Assembly (NCBI RefSeq): GCF_034676705.1
Contig: NZ_JAUCBS010000013.1
Span: forward strand, 136,501-200,500
Direction: 5' to 3'
Origin: Gemmobacter sp.
GTDB lineage: Bacteria > Pseudomonadota > Alphaproteobacteria > Rhodobacterales > Rhodobacteraceae
Length of the DNA stretch: 64,000 bases
The position numbers and the translations under genes were made by a program. This document shows positions 43,662 through 51,747 of the stretch, piece after piece. A model generated the notes under the pieces. It searched no databases, was not told where the DNA came from, and saw only the letters and a list, made by a program, of their open reading frames with translations. Every line of letters begins with the position of its first letter. Position 1 is the stretch's first letter.

Positions 43662-44849
43662 ATGACGGAACTGGTGGTTCTGACCGGGGCAGCCTCGGGC
43701 ATCGGCCGTGCGGCGGCGGAAATCTTTGCGACGCAGGGGGCAAGCTGCCTGCTGCTGGACCGCGATGCCGAAGGGCTGGCGCGCGTGGCCGCCGCCCTGC
43801 CCGGCACGCATCATGTGCTGGCCTGCGATCTGACCGATCCGGCCAGCTTTGCCGGCATCGCGCAGACCGTGGCGGGCCTTGGCCGCGTGCAGGTGGTCGC
43901 GAACAACGCCGGCATGTCCGACCCGTCGGGCGTGCCGATGGCCGACCAGACCATGGCGCAGCTGGACCGGCTGATCGCGCTGAACCTGCGGGCGCCCGCC
44001 GCGCTGGTGCAGGCGCTGCGGCCCCATATGGTGCCGGGCGCAAGGGTGGTGAACGTATCGTCCGGCGCCGGGCTGCGGGCGATTCCGTTCCGGGGCGCCT
44101 ATAGCCCGACCAAGGCCGGGGTGATCGGCCTGACCAGCGCACTGGCCGCGTCAGACAGCGGGCTGACCGCCACCGCGCTGTGCCCCGGCTATGTCCGCAC
44201 CGAACTGGTCGAAGGGCTGATCGCCGCCGGCCGGCTGGATCCGGCGCAGGCGGTGACCAAGGTGCCGATGGCGCGCATGGTCTCGCCCGCCGAAATGGCG
44301 CAGGCGCTGGTGTTCCTGGCCTCGGCCGCCGCGGCCCCGCTTGGCGGGCAGGCGCTCAGCTATGACGGCGGATCGTCGGTGTTCGGCGGCTCCATCACGT
44401 TCAGCGCGGATCAGGCGGCAGCCCCGGTGGCGATGGATCTGGCAACGCGCTTTGCCGTGGCGGGCGATGATGCGCTGGCAGCCCTGCTGCCCGCAACCGG
44501 CGACTACGAGGCGCAGGTGGATGCCACCGCGCTGACCGCAGACAACGCCCTTGCCGCCGTCCATGCCGCTGCGGCGCGGTTCGCCAAGGCAGGCCCCCGC
44601 CATGCCAGCCTGACCCTGCTGCTGCCCCCTGCCCCGACCGACTGGATCGCAGCCGGAGACCACGCGGCGGCAGGCATGGCGATTGCGACGCTGGCCTGCG
44701 AATGGGGCCGGTCGGGCCTGCGCATCAACGCGCTGCAACTGCGCCGCCCCGTCCCGGCCGATGCGCTGGCCGGCGTACTGGCCTGGGCGGGCAGCGCGCG
44801 GGCGCAATATCTGACCGGGCAGGTCATCCCGCTGGGACGCCCGGCATGA
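43662..44849 (+). CDS. SDR-family dehydrogenase with a degenerate second SDR half
   Basis: The 395-residue protein has a complete SDR domain in residues 1-250: LTGAASGIG near 7-15, NNAG, NVSSGAG and the AYSPTKAG active-site helix, ending in SYDGGSSVFGG. Residues about 255-395 form a second, shortened region that repeats the late part of an SDR (AIATLACEWGRSGLRINAL, then ARAQYLTGQVIPLG) but lacks the nucleotide loop and the YxxxK pair. This may help dimerisation. It follows another SDR gene by 23 bases and overlaps the CMD gene by four. Confidence 0.85.
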   Translation: MTELVVLTGAASGIGRAAAEIFATQGASCLLLDRDAEGLARVAAALPGTHHVLACDLTDPASFAGIAQTVAGLGRVQVVANNAGMSDPSGVPMADQTMAQLDRLIALNLRAPAALVQALRPHMVPGARVVNVSSGAGLRAIPFRGAYSPTKAGVIGLTSALAASDSGLTATALCPGYVRTELVEGLIAAGRLDPAQAVTKVPMARMVSPAEMAQALVFLASAAAAPLGGQALSYDGGSSVFGGSITFSADQAAAPVAMDLATRFAVAGDDALAALLPATGDYEAQVDATALTADNALAAVHAAAARFAKAGPRHASLTLLLPPAPTDWIAAGDHAAAGMAIATLACEWGRSGLRINALQLRRPVPADALAGVLAWAGSARAQYLTGQVIPLGRPA

Positions 44850-45613
44850 CCCTGACCCCCGAGCAACAGGCCATCAAGGCCCATTTCATTGCCGAACGCG
44901 GCTACTGGCGCCCCTGGACCGAAACCATTCTGCGGATCAACCCCGAGTTCCTGCGCCGCTATGCCACCTATGCGGGCTATCCGGCCCGCAACGGCCCGCT
45001 GTCGAAACGGATGGTCGAACTGATCTACGTGGCGCTCGACGCCTCGTCCACGCATCTGTTCGCTTCGGGCATCCGCACGCATATCGACATGGCGCTACAG
45101 GCCGGCGCGACCCCGGCCGACATTCTGGACGTGCTGCACATCGTCACCGCCCAGGGGCTGGAGACGGTGTTCGATGCCGTCGGCATCCTGGCCGAGGAAG
45201 CGGGCCTGCCGCCCACCGTTCACCTGCCATCGGACCAGCGGTCGCGCGTGGGCGCGATCTTCCCGGAAGATGCCCCGTTCGTCGCCGCGCTGGCGCAGCT
45301 GGACCCGGGCTATCTGGACGTGCTGGTCGGGTTCCTGAGCTATGGCGACCCGATGGAAGGGCTGATGCCCACCGAACGCACCATCATCGAAATCGCGCTG
45401 AGCGCCTGTTTCACCGGCTACAACCCGGTCAGCCTGCGCCGCCAGATCCGCATCGCACTGGAGGCGGGCGTGTCGCGCGCCGAGATCCTTCAGGCGATCC
45501 AGCTGGGCGCGCATCTGTCGGTGCATGGCGCCGCACTGGGCGCCACCATTCTTGAAGAACGCCTGACAGGCACGGCGGCGGGGACCGCCTTGAAACCGGA
45601 GGGGACAGCATGA
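44846..45613 (+). CDS. Carboxymuconolactone decarboxylase family protein, two tandem CMD repeats
   Basis: The 255-residue protein contains two CMD/AhpD-like helical repeats (about 45-115 and 160-240), each with an RxxIxxALEAG or similar helix: HIDMALQAGATPADILDVL and QIRIALEAGVSRAEILQAI. The CxxC pair of the peroxidase AhpD is absent, so a reductase role is unlikely. Its role in the pathway is unknown; a decarboxylase or lactone-forming activity, or a structural role, is possible. Four-base overlaps link it to the SDR and TctB genes. Confidence 0.82.
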   Translation: MTLTPEQQAIKAHFIAERGYWRPWTETILRINPEFLRRYATYAGYPARNGPLSKRMVELIYVALDASSTHLFASGIRTHIDMALQAGATPADILDVLHIVTAQGLETVFDAVGILAEEAGLPPTVHLPSDQRSRVGAIFPEDAPFVAALAQLDPGYLDVLVGFLSYGDPMEGLMPTERTIIEIALSACFTGYNPVSLRRQIRIALEAGVSRAEILQAIQLGAHLSVHGAALGATILEERLTGTAAGTALKPEGTA

Positions 45614-46068
45614 ACGATCACATAAGGCAGCGGCTGCCCGACCTGGTCGGCGCGGCGCTGGCGATCGCCCTGGGCAGCTATGCCTGGATCACCTCGGCCG
45701 ATTATGCGGCGGGCACGCTGCGCGACATGGGGCCGGGGTTCTTTCCGCGGCTGGCGGCGGGCGGGCTGATCCTGCTGGGGATGCTGCTGGCGCTGGCCAC
45801 GCTGAAAAGCCCGCCGTCGCGGTTTGGCGGCGACCGGCCGGAATTGTCGTCGGTGCTGCTGATCGGGGCGGCGCTGATCTCGTTCGCGCTGCTGATCGAA
45901 CGCAACGGGCTGTTCCCGGCGATCTTCGTCGCGGTGCTGCTGTCAACCTTTGCATCCGACAACCGCAACATCTCGCGGTCCGTGCTGCTGGCCGCGCTGA
46001 CAGCGGGGGCCTGTGTCGCGGTGTTCATCCTTGGCCTCAACCTGCCCATGAAGGTGTTCGCGCTATGA
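45610..46068 (+). CDS. Tripartite tricarboxylate transporter small membrane subunit (TctB family)
   Basis: The 152-residue inner-membrane protein has four hydrophobic helices with the TctB pattern: LPDLVGAALAIALGSYAW, then GPGFFPRLAAGGLILLGMLLAL, and two helices after residue 75. It stabilises TctA in citrate-type tripartite transport. It overlaps the CMD and TctA genes by four bases each. Confidence 0.9.
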   Translation: MNDHIRQRLPDLVGAALAIALGSYAWITSADYAAGTLRDMGPGFFPRLAAGGLILLGMLLALATLKSPPSRFGGDRPELSSVLLIGAALISFALLIERNGLFPAIFVAVLLSTFASDNRNISRSVLLAALTAGACVAVFILGLNLPMKVFAL

Positions 46069-47564
46069 GTGGTTCGCTGCTGGAAAACATCGCCCTGGGG
46101 TTCGGCGTTGCCCTGTCGTTCGAAGGGCTGCTGTATTGCGCGCTTGGCGTGATCCTGGGCACCGTGGTGGGCGTGCTGCCTGGTCTTGGCACCATGGCGA
46201 CGCTGGCCATCCTGATGCCGATCACCTACCACATCGACCCGACATTCGCCGTGATCATGCTGTCGGGCATCTACTATGGCGCGGCCTATGGCGGTTCGAC
46301 GGCATCCATCCTGCTGAACCTGCCGGGCACCGTCACCTCGGTGGTGACCACGCTGGATGGCTACCCCATGGCCAAGAACGGCAAGGCGGGGCTGGCGCTG
46401 TTCATCACCGCCATCGCCTCGTTCATCGGGTCGATGCTGGGGGCGGTGCTGCTGGCGGTGCTGACAGTGCCGCTGGCGCGGATCGCCATGCAGTTCGGGC
46501 CGCAGGAATATTTCATGCTGATGGCCTTTGGCCTGATCGCGGCCTCCATGCTGTCGACCGGCAAGCCGCTGAAATCGCTGATCATGGTCTGCACCGGCAT
46601 GGTGCTGGGCGTGGTCGGGCTGGACCTGAATTCCGGGTCGGCGCGGTTCACCTTTGGCATGCCGGAATTCTACGACGGCCTGTCGCTGGTCGCCATTGCC
46701 ATGGGTCTGTTCGGCCTGCCGGAAATCATCTCGGCCGCCCGTCGCGGGCCCGAAGGCCGGGTGTCGAACGAGAAAATCTCGCTCCGCTCCATGCTGCCCA
46801 ACCGGCAGGAGTGGAAGGATTCGGCCATGCCCATGCTGCGCGGCACCGGGATCGGGTCGTTCTTTGGCGCGCTGCCGGGCACCGGCGGGGTGATTGCCAC
46901 CTTCATTTCCTATGCGGTGGAAAAGCGGCTGTCGAAAACACCCGAACGCTTTGGCCATGGCGCCATCGCCGGCGTTGCCGCCCCCGAGGCGGCGAACAAC
47001 GCCGCCGTGCAGACCGCCTTCATCCCCACCATGTCGCTGGGCATTCCGGGCGATGCGGTGATGGCGATCATGCTGGGCGTGCTGATGGTGCATGGCATCG
47101 TGCCGGGGCCGTCGGTGATTTCCGAAAACCCCGAACTGTTCTGGGGCCTTGTCGCCTCGTTCGTGGTCGGCAACATCTTTCTGGTCATCCTGAACGTGCC
47201 GCTGGTCGGCCTGTGGGTGCGGCTGCTGCGGGTGCCCTATCACCTGCTGTTCCCGGTGATGGTGGCCTGCGTCTGCGTCGGCGTCTATTCGGTGCAGAAC
47301 TCGGTCATGGACATCTACGTGCTGCTGGTGTTCGGGCTGATCGGCATCGGCCTGCGGGTGTTGCAGTTCGATGGGGCCACGCTGCTGCTGGGCTTCGTGC
47401 TTGGCCCGATGATCGAGGAAAACTTCCGCCGCGCCATGGTGGTCAGCGGCGGGGAATTCGCACCCTTTGTCGAACGGCCCATCTCGGCCGCCTTCCTGCT
47501 GGCAGGGGTCGCGCTGGTGCTGTGGTTCTCGGGGCGGTTCGTGCTGCGGGCGGTCCGGCGCTGA
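46065..47564 (+). CDS. Tripartite tricarboxylate transporter large membrane subunit (TctA family)
   Basis: The 499-residue protein has about eleven membrane helices and both TctA signature loops: GVLPGLGTMATLAILMP near 36-52 and its inverted partner GALPGTGGVIATFISYAVEK near 268-287. It carries the substrate across the inner membrane using an ion gradient, fed by the TctC-like protein at 36508. Its position at the end of the acyl-CoA operon shows that uptake and breakdown are expressed together. Confidence 0.93.
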   Translation: MSGSLLENIALGFGVALSFEGLLYCALGVILGTVVGVLPGLGTMATLAILMPITYHIDPTFAVIMLSGIYYGAAYGGSTASILLNLPGTVTSVVTTLDGYPMAKNGKAGLALFITAIASFIGSMLGAVLLAVLTVPLARIAMQFGPQEYFMLMAFGLIAASMLSTGKPLKSLIMVCTGMVLGVVGLDLNSGSARFTFGMPEFYDGLSLVAIAMGLFGLPEIISAARRGPEGRVSNEKISLRSMLPNRQEWKDSAMPMLRGTGIGSFFGALPGTGGVIATFISYAVEKRLSKTPERFGHGAIAGVAAPEAANNAAVQTAFIPTMSLGIPGDAVMAIMLGVLMVHGIVPGPSVISENPELFWGLVASFVVGNIFLVILNVPLVGLWVRLLRVPYHLLFPVMVACVCVGVYSVQNSVMDIYVLLVFGLIGIGLRVLQFDGATLLLGFVLGPMIEENFRRAMVVSGGEFAPFVERPISAAFLLAGVALVLWFSGRFVLRAVRR

Positions 47565-47584
47565 ACCGGCCGCCAGCACAATAA

Positions 47585-47610
47585 AAAACGGGGGCTTTCG
47601 CCCCCGTTTT
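47585..47610. terminator. Bidirectional intrinsic terminator between tctA and the CoA transferase
   Basis: An 11-bp stem with arms AAAACGGGGGC (47585-47595) and GCCCCCGTTTT (47600-47610) and loop TTTC serves both strands: a T-run follows the GC stem in the rightward direction and also in the leftward direction. It starts 21 bases after the TctA stop and touches the CoA-transferase stop codon. Confidence 0.85.
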
Positions 47611-48773
47611 CATTTGCGGACCAACCCGGTGTCGTCCGCGCTCAGGCCAAAGTCCTGCACCACCCGGTCCGTATCGCCGCCAAAGCTGGGCGGCGCCTTG
47701 CGATAGGTGGCGGGCGTGCGGTCCAGCTTGATCGGGCTGGCGGTGCCACGATAGTCGCCGATATCCACGATCATGCCGCGCGCATGGGTGTGCGGGTCGG
47801 CCACCACCTGATCCAGCGTCCTGACCGGCGCGCAGGGCACGCCCGAGGTGATCAGCCGTTCGGCAATTTCCTCGGCGCCATGGGAGGCCAGCACGCCTTC
47901 CAGCATCTCGCGCAGCGCGGGGCGATTTTCCTTGCGCAGCGCGTTGGTGGCATAACGCGGGTCATCGTCCGGCAGGCCCAGCACCGCGCACAGCTTGGCG
48001 AACTGGCCATTGTTGCCCACCGCCAGGAAAATGTCGCCATCCTTGCAGCGGTAGGTGTCATAGGGCGTGATGTTCGGATGCGCATTGCCCGAGGGCACCG
48101 GCACCGGCGCGCCCAGATACAGGTTCGGCAGATGCGGATGCATCAGCGAGAATCCGCAGTCATACAGCGCCGCCTCGACGAACTGCCCCTGGCCAGACCG
48201 TTCGCGTTCCTGCAAGGCCATCAGGCAGCCCAGCGCGGCGTTCAGCCCCGTCACCATATCCACCACCGGCACGCCGATGCGCACCGGGGTGCCGCCCGCC
48301 TCGCCGTTCACCGACATCAGCCCGACCAGCGCCTGCACCGCCGCATCATAGCCGGGGCGACCGCCATAGGGCCCGTCCTCGCCAAAGCCGGACACCCGCA
48401 CATGCACCAGCCGGGGAAAGCGGCGGCGCAGCTCCTCGCGCCCGATGCCCCATTTTTCCAGCGTTCCGGTCTTGAAATTCTCCAGGAACACATCGGCGCC
48501 GTCCAGCAGCGCGAGCAGGATTTCGCGCCCTTCGGGGCGGGCGAAATCCACCGCGATGCCTTCCTTGTTGCGGTTCAGGCCCAGAAAGTAGCTGGCGGCA
48601 TCGCCCTGAAAGGGCGGGCCCCAGGCCCTCGTCTCATCGCCCTGCGGCGGTTCGATCTTGATCACCCGCGCGCCATGGTCGCCCAGGATCTGGCCGCAAT
48701 AGGGCCCGCCCAGCACCCGGCTGGCGTCGATCACCAGCAGGCCGTCCAGCGCGCCTTTCGTGGAATGGGTCAT
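47610..48773 (-). CDS. Class III CoA transferase (CaiB/BaiF family)
   Basis: The 387-residue enzyme has the family opening LLVIDASRVLGGPYCGQILGD near 12-32, VIKIEPP-GDETR, LNRNKEGIAVDF and the catalytic aspartate in GYDAAVQALVGLMS near 168. It moves CoA between carboxylic acids. It is the last gene of a leftward operon with a luciferase-like monooxygenase and a flavin reductase, so it may activate the same compound that they oxidise. Its ATG overlaps the reductase stop by four bases. Confidence 0.92.
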   Translation of the reverse strand: MTHSTKGALDGLLVIDASRVLGGPYCGQILGDHGARVIKIEPPQGDETRAWGPPFQGDAASYFLGLNRNKEGIAVDFARPEGREILLALLDGADVFLENFKTGTLEKWGIGREELRRRFPRLVHVRVSGFGEDGPYGGRPGYDAAVQALVGLMSVNGEAGGTPVRIGVPVVDMVTGLNAALGCLMALQERERSGQGQFVEAALYDCGFSLMHPHLPNLYLGAPVPVPSGNAHPNITPYDTYRCKDGDIFLAVGNNGQFAKLCAVLGLPDDDPRYATNALRKENRPALREMLEGVLASHGAEEIAERLITSGVPCAPVRTLDQVVADPHTHARGMIVDIGDYRGTASPIKLDRTPATYRKAPPSFGGDTDRVVQDFGLSADDTGLVRK

Positions 48774-49564
48774 GCGGCCTCTCCCTCTAGCCGGCGGGTC
48801 ACGCCGTTGAAATGCACCATCGGCTGATACTCTCGCGAGGTGGCGCGGGCAATCCGCCCGACCAGCAGCTGATGGGTGCCCAGCACCTGGCTGGTGACGA
48901 TCTGGCATTCCATCGCCGCCAGCGCGGTGCCCAGCACCGGCAGGCCCAGCGCGCCGGCCCGCCAGTCGGCATCGGCAAACCGCGCGGCCCCCTGCTGCCG
49001 CGAGACAAAGGCGCGCACCACATCGGCATGGCGGCACCCCAGCACGTTGGCGGCGAACATGCCATTGGCCAGAATGACCGGCAGGGCAGAGCTGCCCCGG
49101 TTGACGAACACCCCCAGCAAGGGCGGTTCCGCCGAAACCGACACGACGCTGGAGGCAACCAGCCCTGCCGGCTGGCCCATGGTGCCCGTCGTCACCGCGC
49201 AGACGCCGGCCGCCAGCCGGCGCAGGGTGCGGCGGAAATCGTCGGGCTCTATCCCCGTGGGCGGGTCGGACCAGACGATATGGGCACGCACCGCGCCCAT
49301 GTCGTCCACCCAGCCGGCGCGCGTGGCATGGGCGATCATGGTGGCAAAGCCGGCGTCCCAGTCCGGCTCGCCGGCCAGGGGCGACAGGAACCGCAGGATG
49401 CCGGGGGCAATGCGGACATGCCCTTCGCCATCGCGATGACCGATGCGGGCGATCTGGCGGTTGACCAGGTCTTCGGGCTGGGGGTCGATCAAAACATCGA
49501 GCCCGCGAAAGTTCGCGGGCTCCAGCAAGGTGATCGCCCCCGCATCTGTGATGTGGATGCGCAT
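48770..49564 (-). CDS. Flavin reductase-family protein with a 100-residue N-terminal extension
   Basis: Residues about 105-255 form the FMN-binding split-barrel domain of flavin reductases (FRRTLRRLAAGVCAVTTG, then VASSVVSVSAEPPLLGVFVN). The first 100 residues (MRIHITDAGAITLLEPANF, DVLIDPQPEDLVNRQIARIG) are not part of this domain and I do not recognise them. The reductase should supply reduced flavin to the luciferase-like monooxygenase encoded nine bases upstream. Confidence 0.85.
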   Translation of the reverse strand: MRIHITDAGAITLLEPANFRGLDVLIDPQPEDLVNRQIARIGHRDGEGHVRIAPGILRFLSPLAGEPDWDAGFATMIAHATRAGWVDDMGAVRAHIVWSDPPTGIEPDDFRRTLRRLAAGVCAVTTGTMGQPAGLVASSVVSVSAEPPLLGVFVNRGSSALPVILANGMFAANVLGCRHADVVRAFVSRQQGAARFADADWRAGALGLPVLGTALAAMECQIVTSQVLGTHQLLVGRIARATSREYQPMVHFNGVTRRLEGEAA

Positions 49565-49573
49565 GGGATGGGG

Positions 49574-50635
49574 TCAGGCCGCCTTGCGCAGGCCCAGTTC
49601 CTTGCGCACCGCCGGGATGATCCGGTCGCCCCACAGTTCGATCTGCTTCAGCATGGTCTTCTGGTCGAAATCGCCCAGCTGGGTTTGCAGCGCGATATGC
49701 TTGGGCCGCAGGATGGAGATTTCCTCCAGCAGCTTGTCGATCACCTGGTTGACCGACCCCACCGGCAGGTTCGCCTTCAGCTGGTCGAACGACAGGTCGG
49801 TGTCGGACGGCACTTCCTTGATCATGTAGCCATCGTCGCTTTGCTGGCGGCGATACTTCAGGCTTTCCGAGATGCGGCGCTGGAAGCGGGCATTGTCCAG
49901 ATAGGCGTCGATTTCCGCCTGGTTGTCGCTGGCATAGCCGCAACGCAGGAAGCCGAACTTGACGTCGCGGTCCAGATCCTTGCCCTCTTTCGCGGCAATG
50001 CCTTCCAGACGGCCGCGCAGGCTGGCGATGGCATCGTTGCCGTTCAGCAGCGAGGTGACGAACAGGTTGTGCCCGTCGCGCACCGCACGGCCCAGCGTGA
50101 CCGGGTTGCCGGATGTCACCCACATCGGCGGCAGCGGTTCCTGCACGCAGCGCGTGGCGATGGAGCTGGGCGGGATGTTCAGGTACTTGCCGTGGTATTC
50201 GAACACCTTCTGCGACATCGCCATCGGGATGATGTCCAGGAATTCGTTGTAGATCTCGCCGGCTTCCTCAAGGTTGGTGCCAAAGCGTTCGAATTCGAAC
50301 TGCTGGTAGCCCGACCCCACGCCCAGCTCCAGCCGGCCATCCGACACGGAATCGACAAAGCCCACCTCGGCCAGGAAGCGCGCGGGGTGATACAGCGGCA
50401 GGATGCAGACGGCGCTGCCCAGGCGGATGGTGCTGGTCTTGCCCGCGCAATGCGCGATCATCATCAGGGGCGAGGGCGACAGCGAATAGTTGTTGAAATG
50501 GTGTTCCGCATACCAGGCGGTATCGAACCCGGCCTGTTCCGCCACGACCGTCTGTTCGACCGAATTCTTGATCACCTGCTGCGAGGTCTGATGATAGCCG
50601 CGTTGCTGGGCCAGAATGAAAACGCCGAATTCCAT
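49574..50635 (-). CDS. Luciferase-like (LLM) flavin-dependent monooxygenase
   Basis: The 353-residue TIM-barrel protein has the bacterial luciferase family pattern: MEFGVFILAQQ, AGFDTAWYAEHHFNNYSLSPSP near 35-56, LGSAVCILPLYHPARFLAE, and ELGVGSGYQQFEFERFG. With the adjacent flavin reductase it should form a two-component monooxygenase using reduced FMN. The CoA transferase in the same operon points to an acid or ketone substrate. The gene is divergent from the LysR regulator. Confidence 0.9.
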   Translation of the reverse strand: MEFGVFILAQQRGYHQTSQQVIKNSVEQTVVAEQAGFDTAWYAEHHFNNYSLSPSPLMMIAHCAGKTSTIRLGSAVCILPLYHPARFLAEVGFVDSVSDGRLELGVGSGYQQFEFERFGTNLEEAGEIYNEFLDIIPMAMSQKVFEYHGKYLNIPPSSIATRCVQEPLPPMWVTSGNPVTLGRAVRDGHNLFVTSLLNGNDAIASLRGRLEGIAAKEGKDLDRDVKFGFLRCGYASDNQAEIDAYLDNARFQRRISESLKYRRQQSDDGYMIKEVPSDTDLSFDQLKANLPVGSVNQVIDKLLEEISILRPKHIALQTQLGDFDQKTMLKQIELWGDRIIPAVRKELGLRKAA

Positions 50636-50677
50636 GGATGTCTCCTCCGAAACGATGTTGGCATTCTTTTACCGGGC

Positions 50678-50705
50678 TTTGATCTTTGCGGTTAATCGCT
50701 ATAAT
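50678..50705 (+). promoter_or_regulatory. Possible LysR promoter with perfect TATAAT
   Basis: A perfect -10 box TATAAT lies at 50700-50705 with TTTGAT (50678-50683, 16-base spacer) before it. It is 34 bases upstream of the LysR start codon, in the 104-base divergent region shared with the monooxygenase operon. Confidence 0.4.
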
Positions 50706-50739
50706 CAGCCCATCTGTCCTGCATGTTCTGGTGGTAATC

Positions 50740-51687
50740 ATGGACCGTCTGCGCGCCATGGAACTGTTCGCCTCGGTGGCCCGGTCGGGCAGTTTTACCG
50801 AAACGGCGCGGCTGTTCGGGCTGTCGGCCACCTCGGTGTCGCGCACGATCACGGAACTGGAGGAGCATCTGAACGTCAAGCTGCTGCTGCGGTCCACCCG
50901 GCAGGTGGCGCTGTCCGAGGCGGGGCAGGAATATGCCCGGCGGGTCGAGGGGATACTCTGGGCCGTCAAGGATGTGGAAAGCGGGGTTTCGGCCATCGGC
51001 ACGGTGCCAGCCGGCCCCTTGCGGGTGCATTCGCGCACCATGTTCGGGCTGCGCGTGCTGACCCCGCTGATCGTGGAATTCCGCCGCCTGCATCCGGGGA
51101 TCATCGTCGAACTGCTGCTGGGTGAGGCCAAGGTGGATCTGCGCCGCCATCAGGTGGACATAGATTTCCGCATCGCCCCGCCGGCCGAAGCCGGCATCAA
51201 GCGGCGGATGCTGTTCATGTCGGAACGCTATCTGGTCGCCGCGCCGGGCTATGTGCGCAGCGCCCCGCCGCTGACCCGGCCCGACGATCTGGCCCGGCAC
51301 GAGTGTCTGGCCTATCATCTGCCGGGCAGCGGCATCACCTGGCGGTTCCGCAAGCCCGACGGCAGCGTCGAGGAACTGGCGGTGGCCCCCCGCCATGTCA
51401 CCAACAACGGCATGGTCCTGCTGGAACTGGCGCGGCTGGGCGAAGGCATCGCGCTGCTGGATGATTACACGGTGGCCGACGATCTTCAGGCCGGAACGCT
51501 GGTGCGCCTGTTGCCCGACCTGCGGGTCAGCAATACCACCTTCGAGGATGGCATGTATGCCACCATCCTGGAAACCACCCCGGTTCCCGCCAAGATCCGC
51601 GTGTTCCTGGATTTCGTCTCGGCCCGCGTATCGGGGCGGGAACGGCGGTTCGGCAGCTTTGGCCAATCCGACGAAACCGAGGATTGA
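50740..51687 (+). CDS. LysR-family transcriptional regulator
   Basis: The 315-residue protein has a LysR winged helix (residues 1-60: MDRLRAMELFASVARSGSF, SVSRTITELEEHL) and a C-terminal periplasmic-binding-like sensor domain (about 90-295). It is encoded divergently from the monooxygenase-reductase-CoA transferase operon and most probably activates it. The ATG at 50740 gives the standard LysR N-terminus. Confidence 0.92.
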   Translation: MDRLRAMELFASVARSGSFTETARLFGLSATSVSRTITELEEHLNVKLLLRSTRQVALSEAGQEYARRVEGILWAVKDVESGVSAIGTVPAGPLRVHSRTMFGLRVLTPLIVEFRRLHPGIIVELLLGEAKVDLRRHQVDIDFRIAPPAEAGIKRRMLFMSERYLVAAPGYVRSAPPLTRPDDLARHECLAYHLPGSGITWRFRKPDGSVEELAVAPRHVTNNGMVLLELARLGEGIALLDDYTVADDLQAGTLVRLLPDLRVSNTTFEDGMYATILETTPVPAKIRVFLDFVSARVSGRERRFGSFGQSDETED

Positions 51688-51747
51688 GACCCCTTGCGGC
51701 GCGCGATGCCATTGGCCACTGTGCCCTCGAACGACAGGGAGTCCCCG

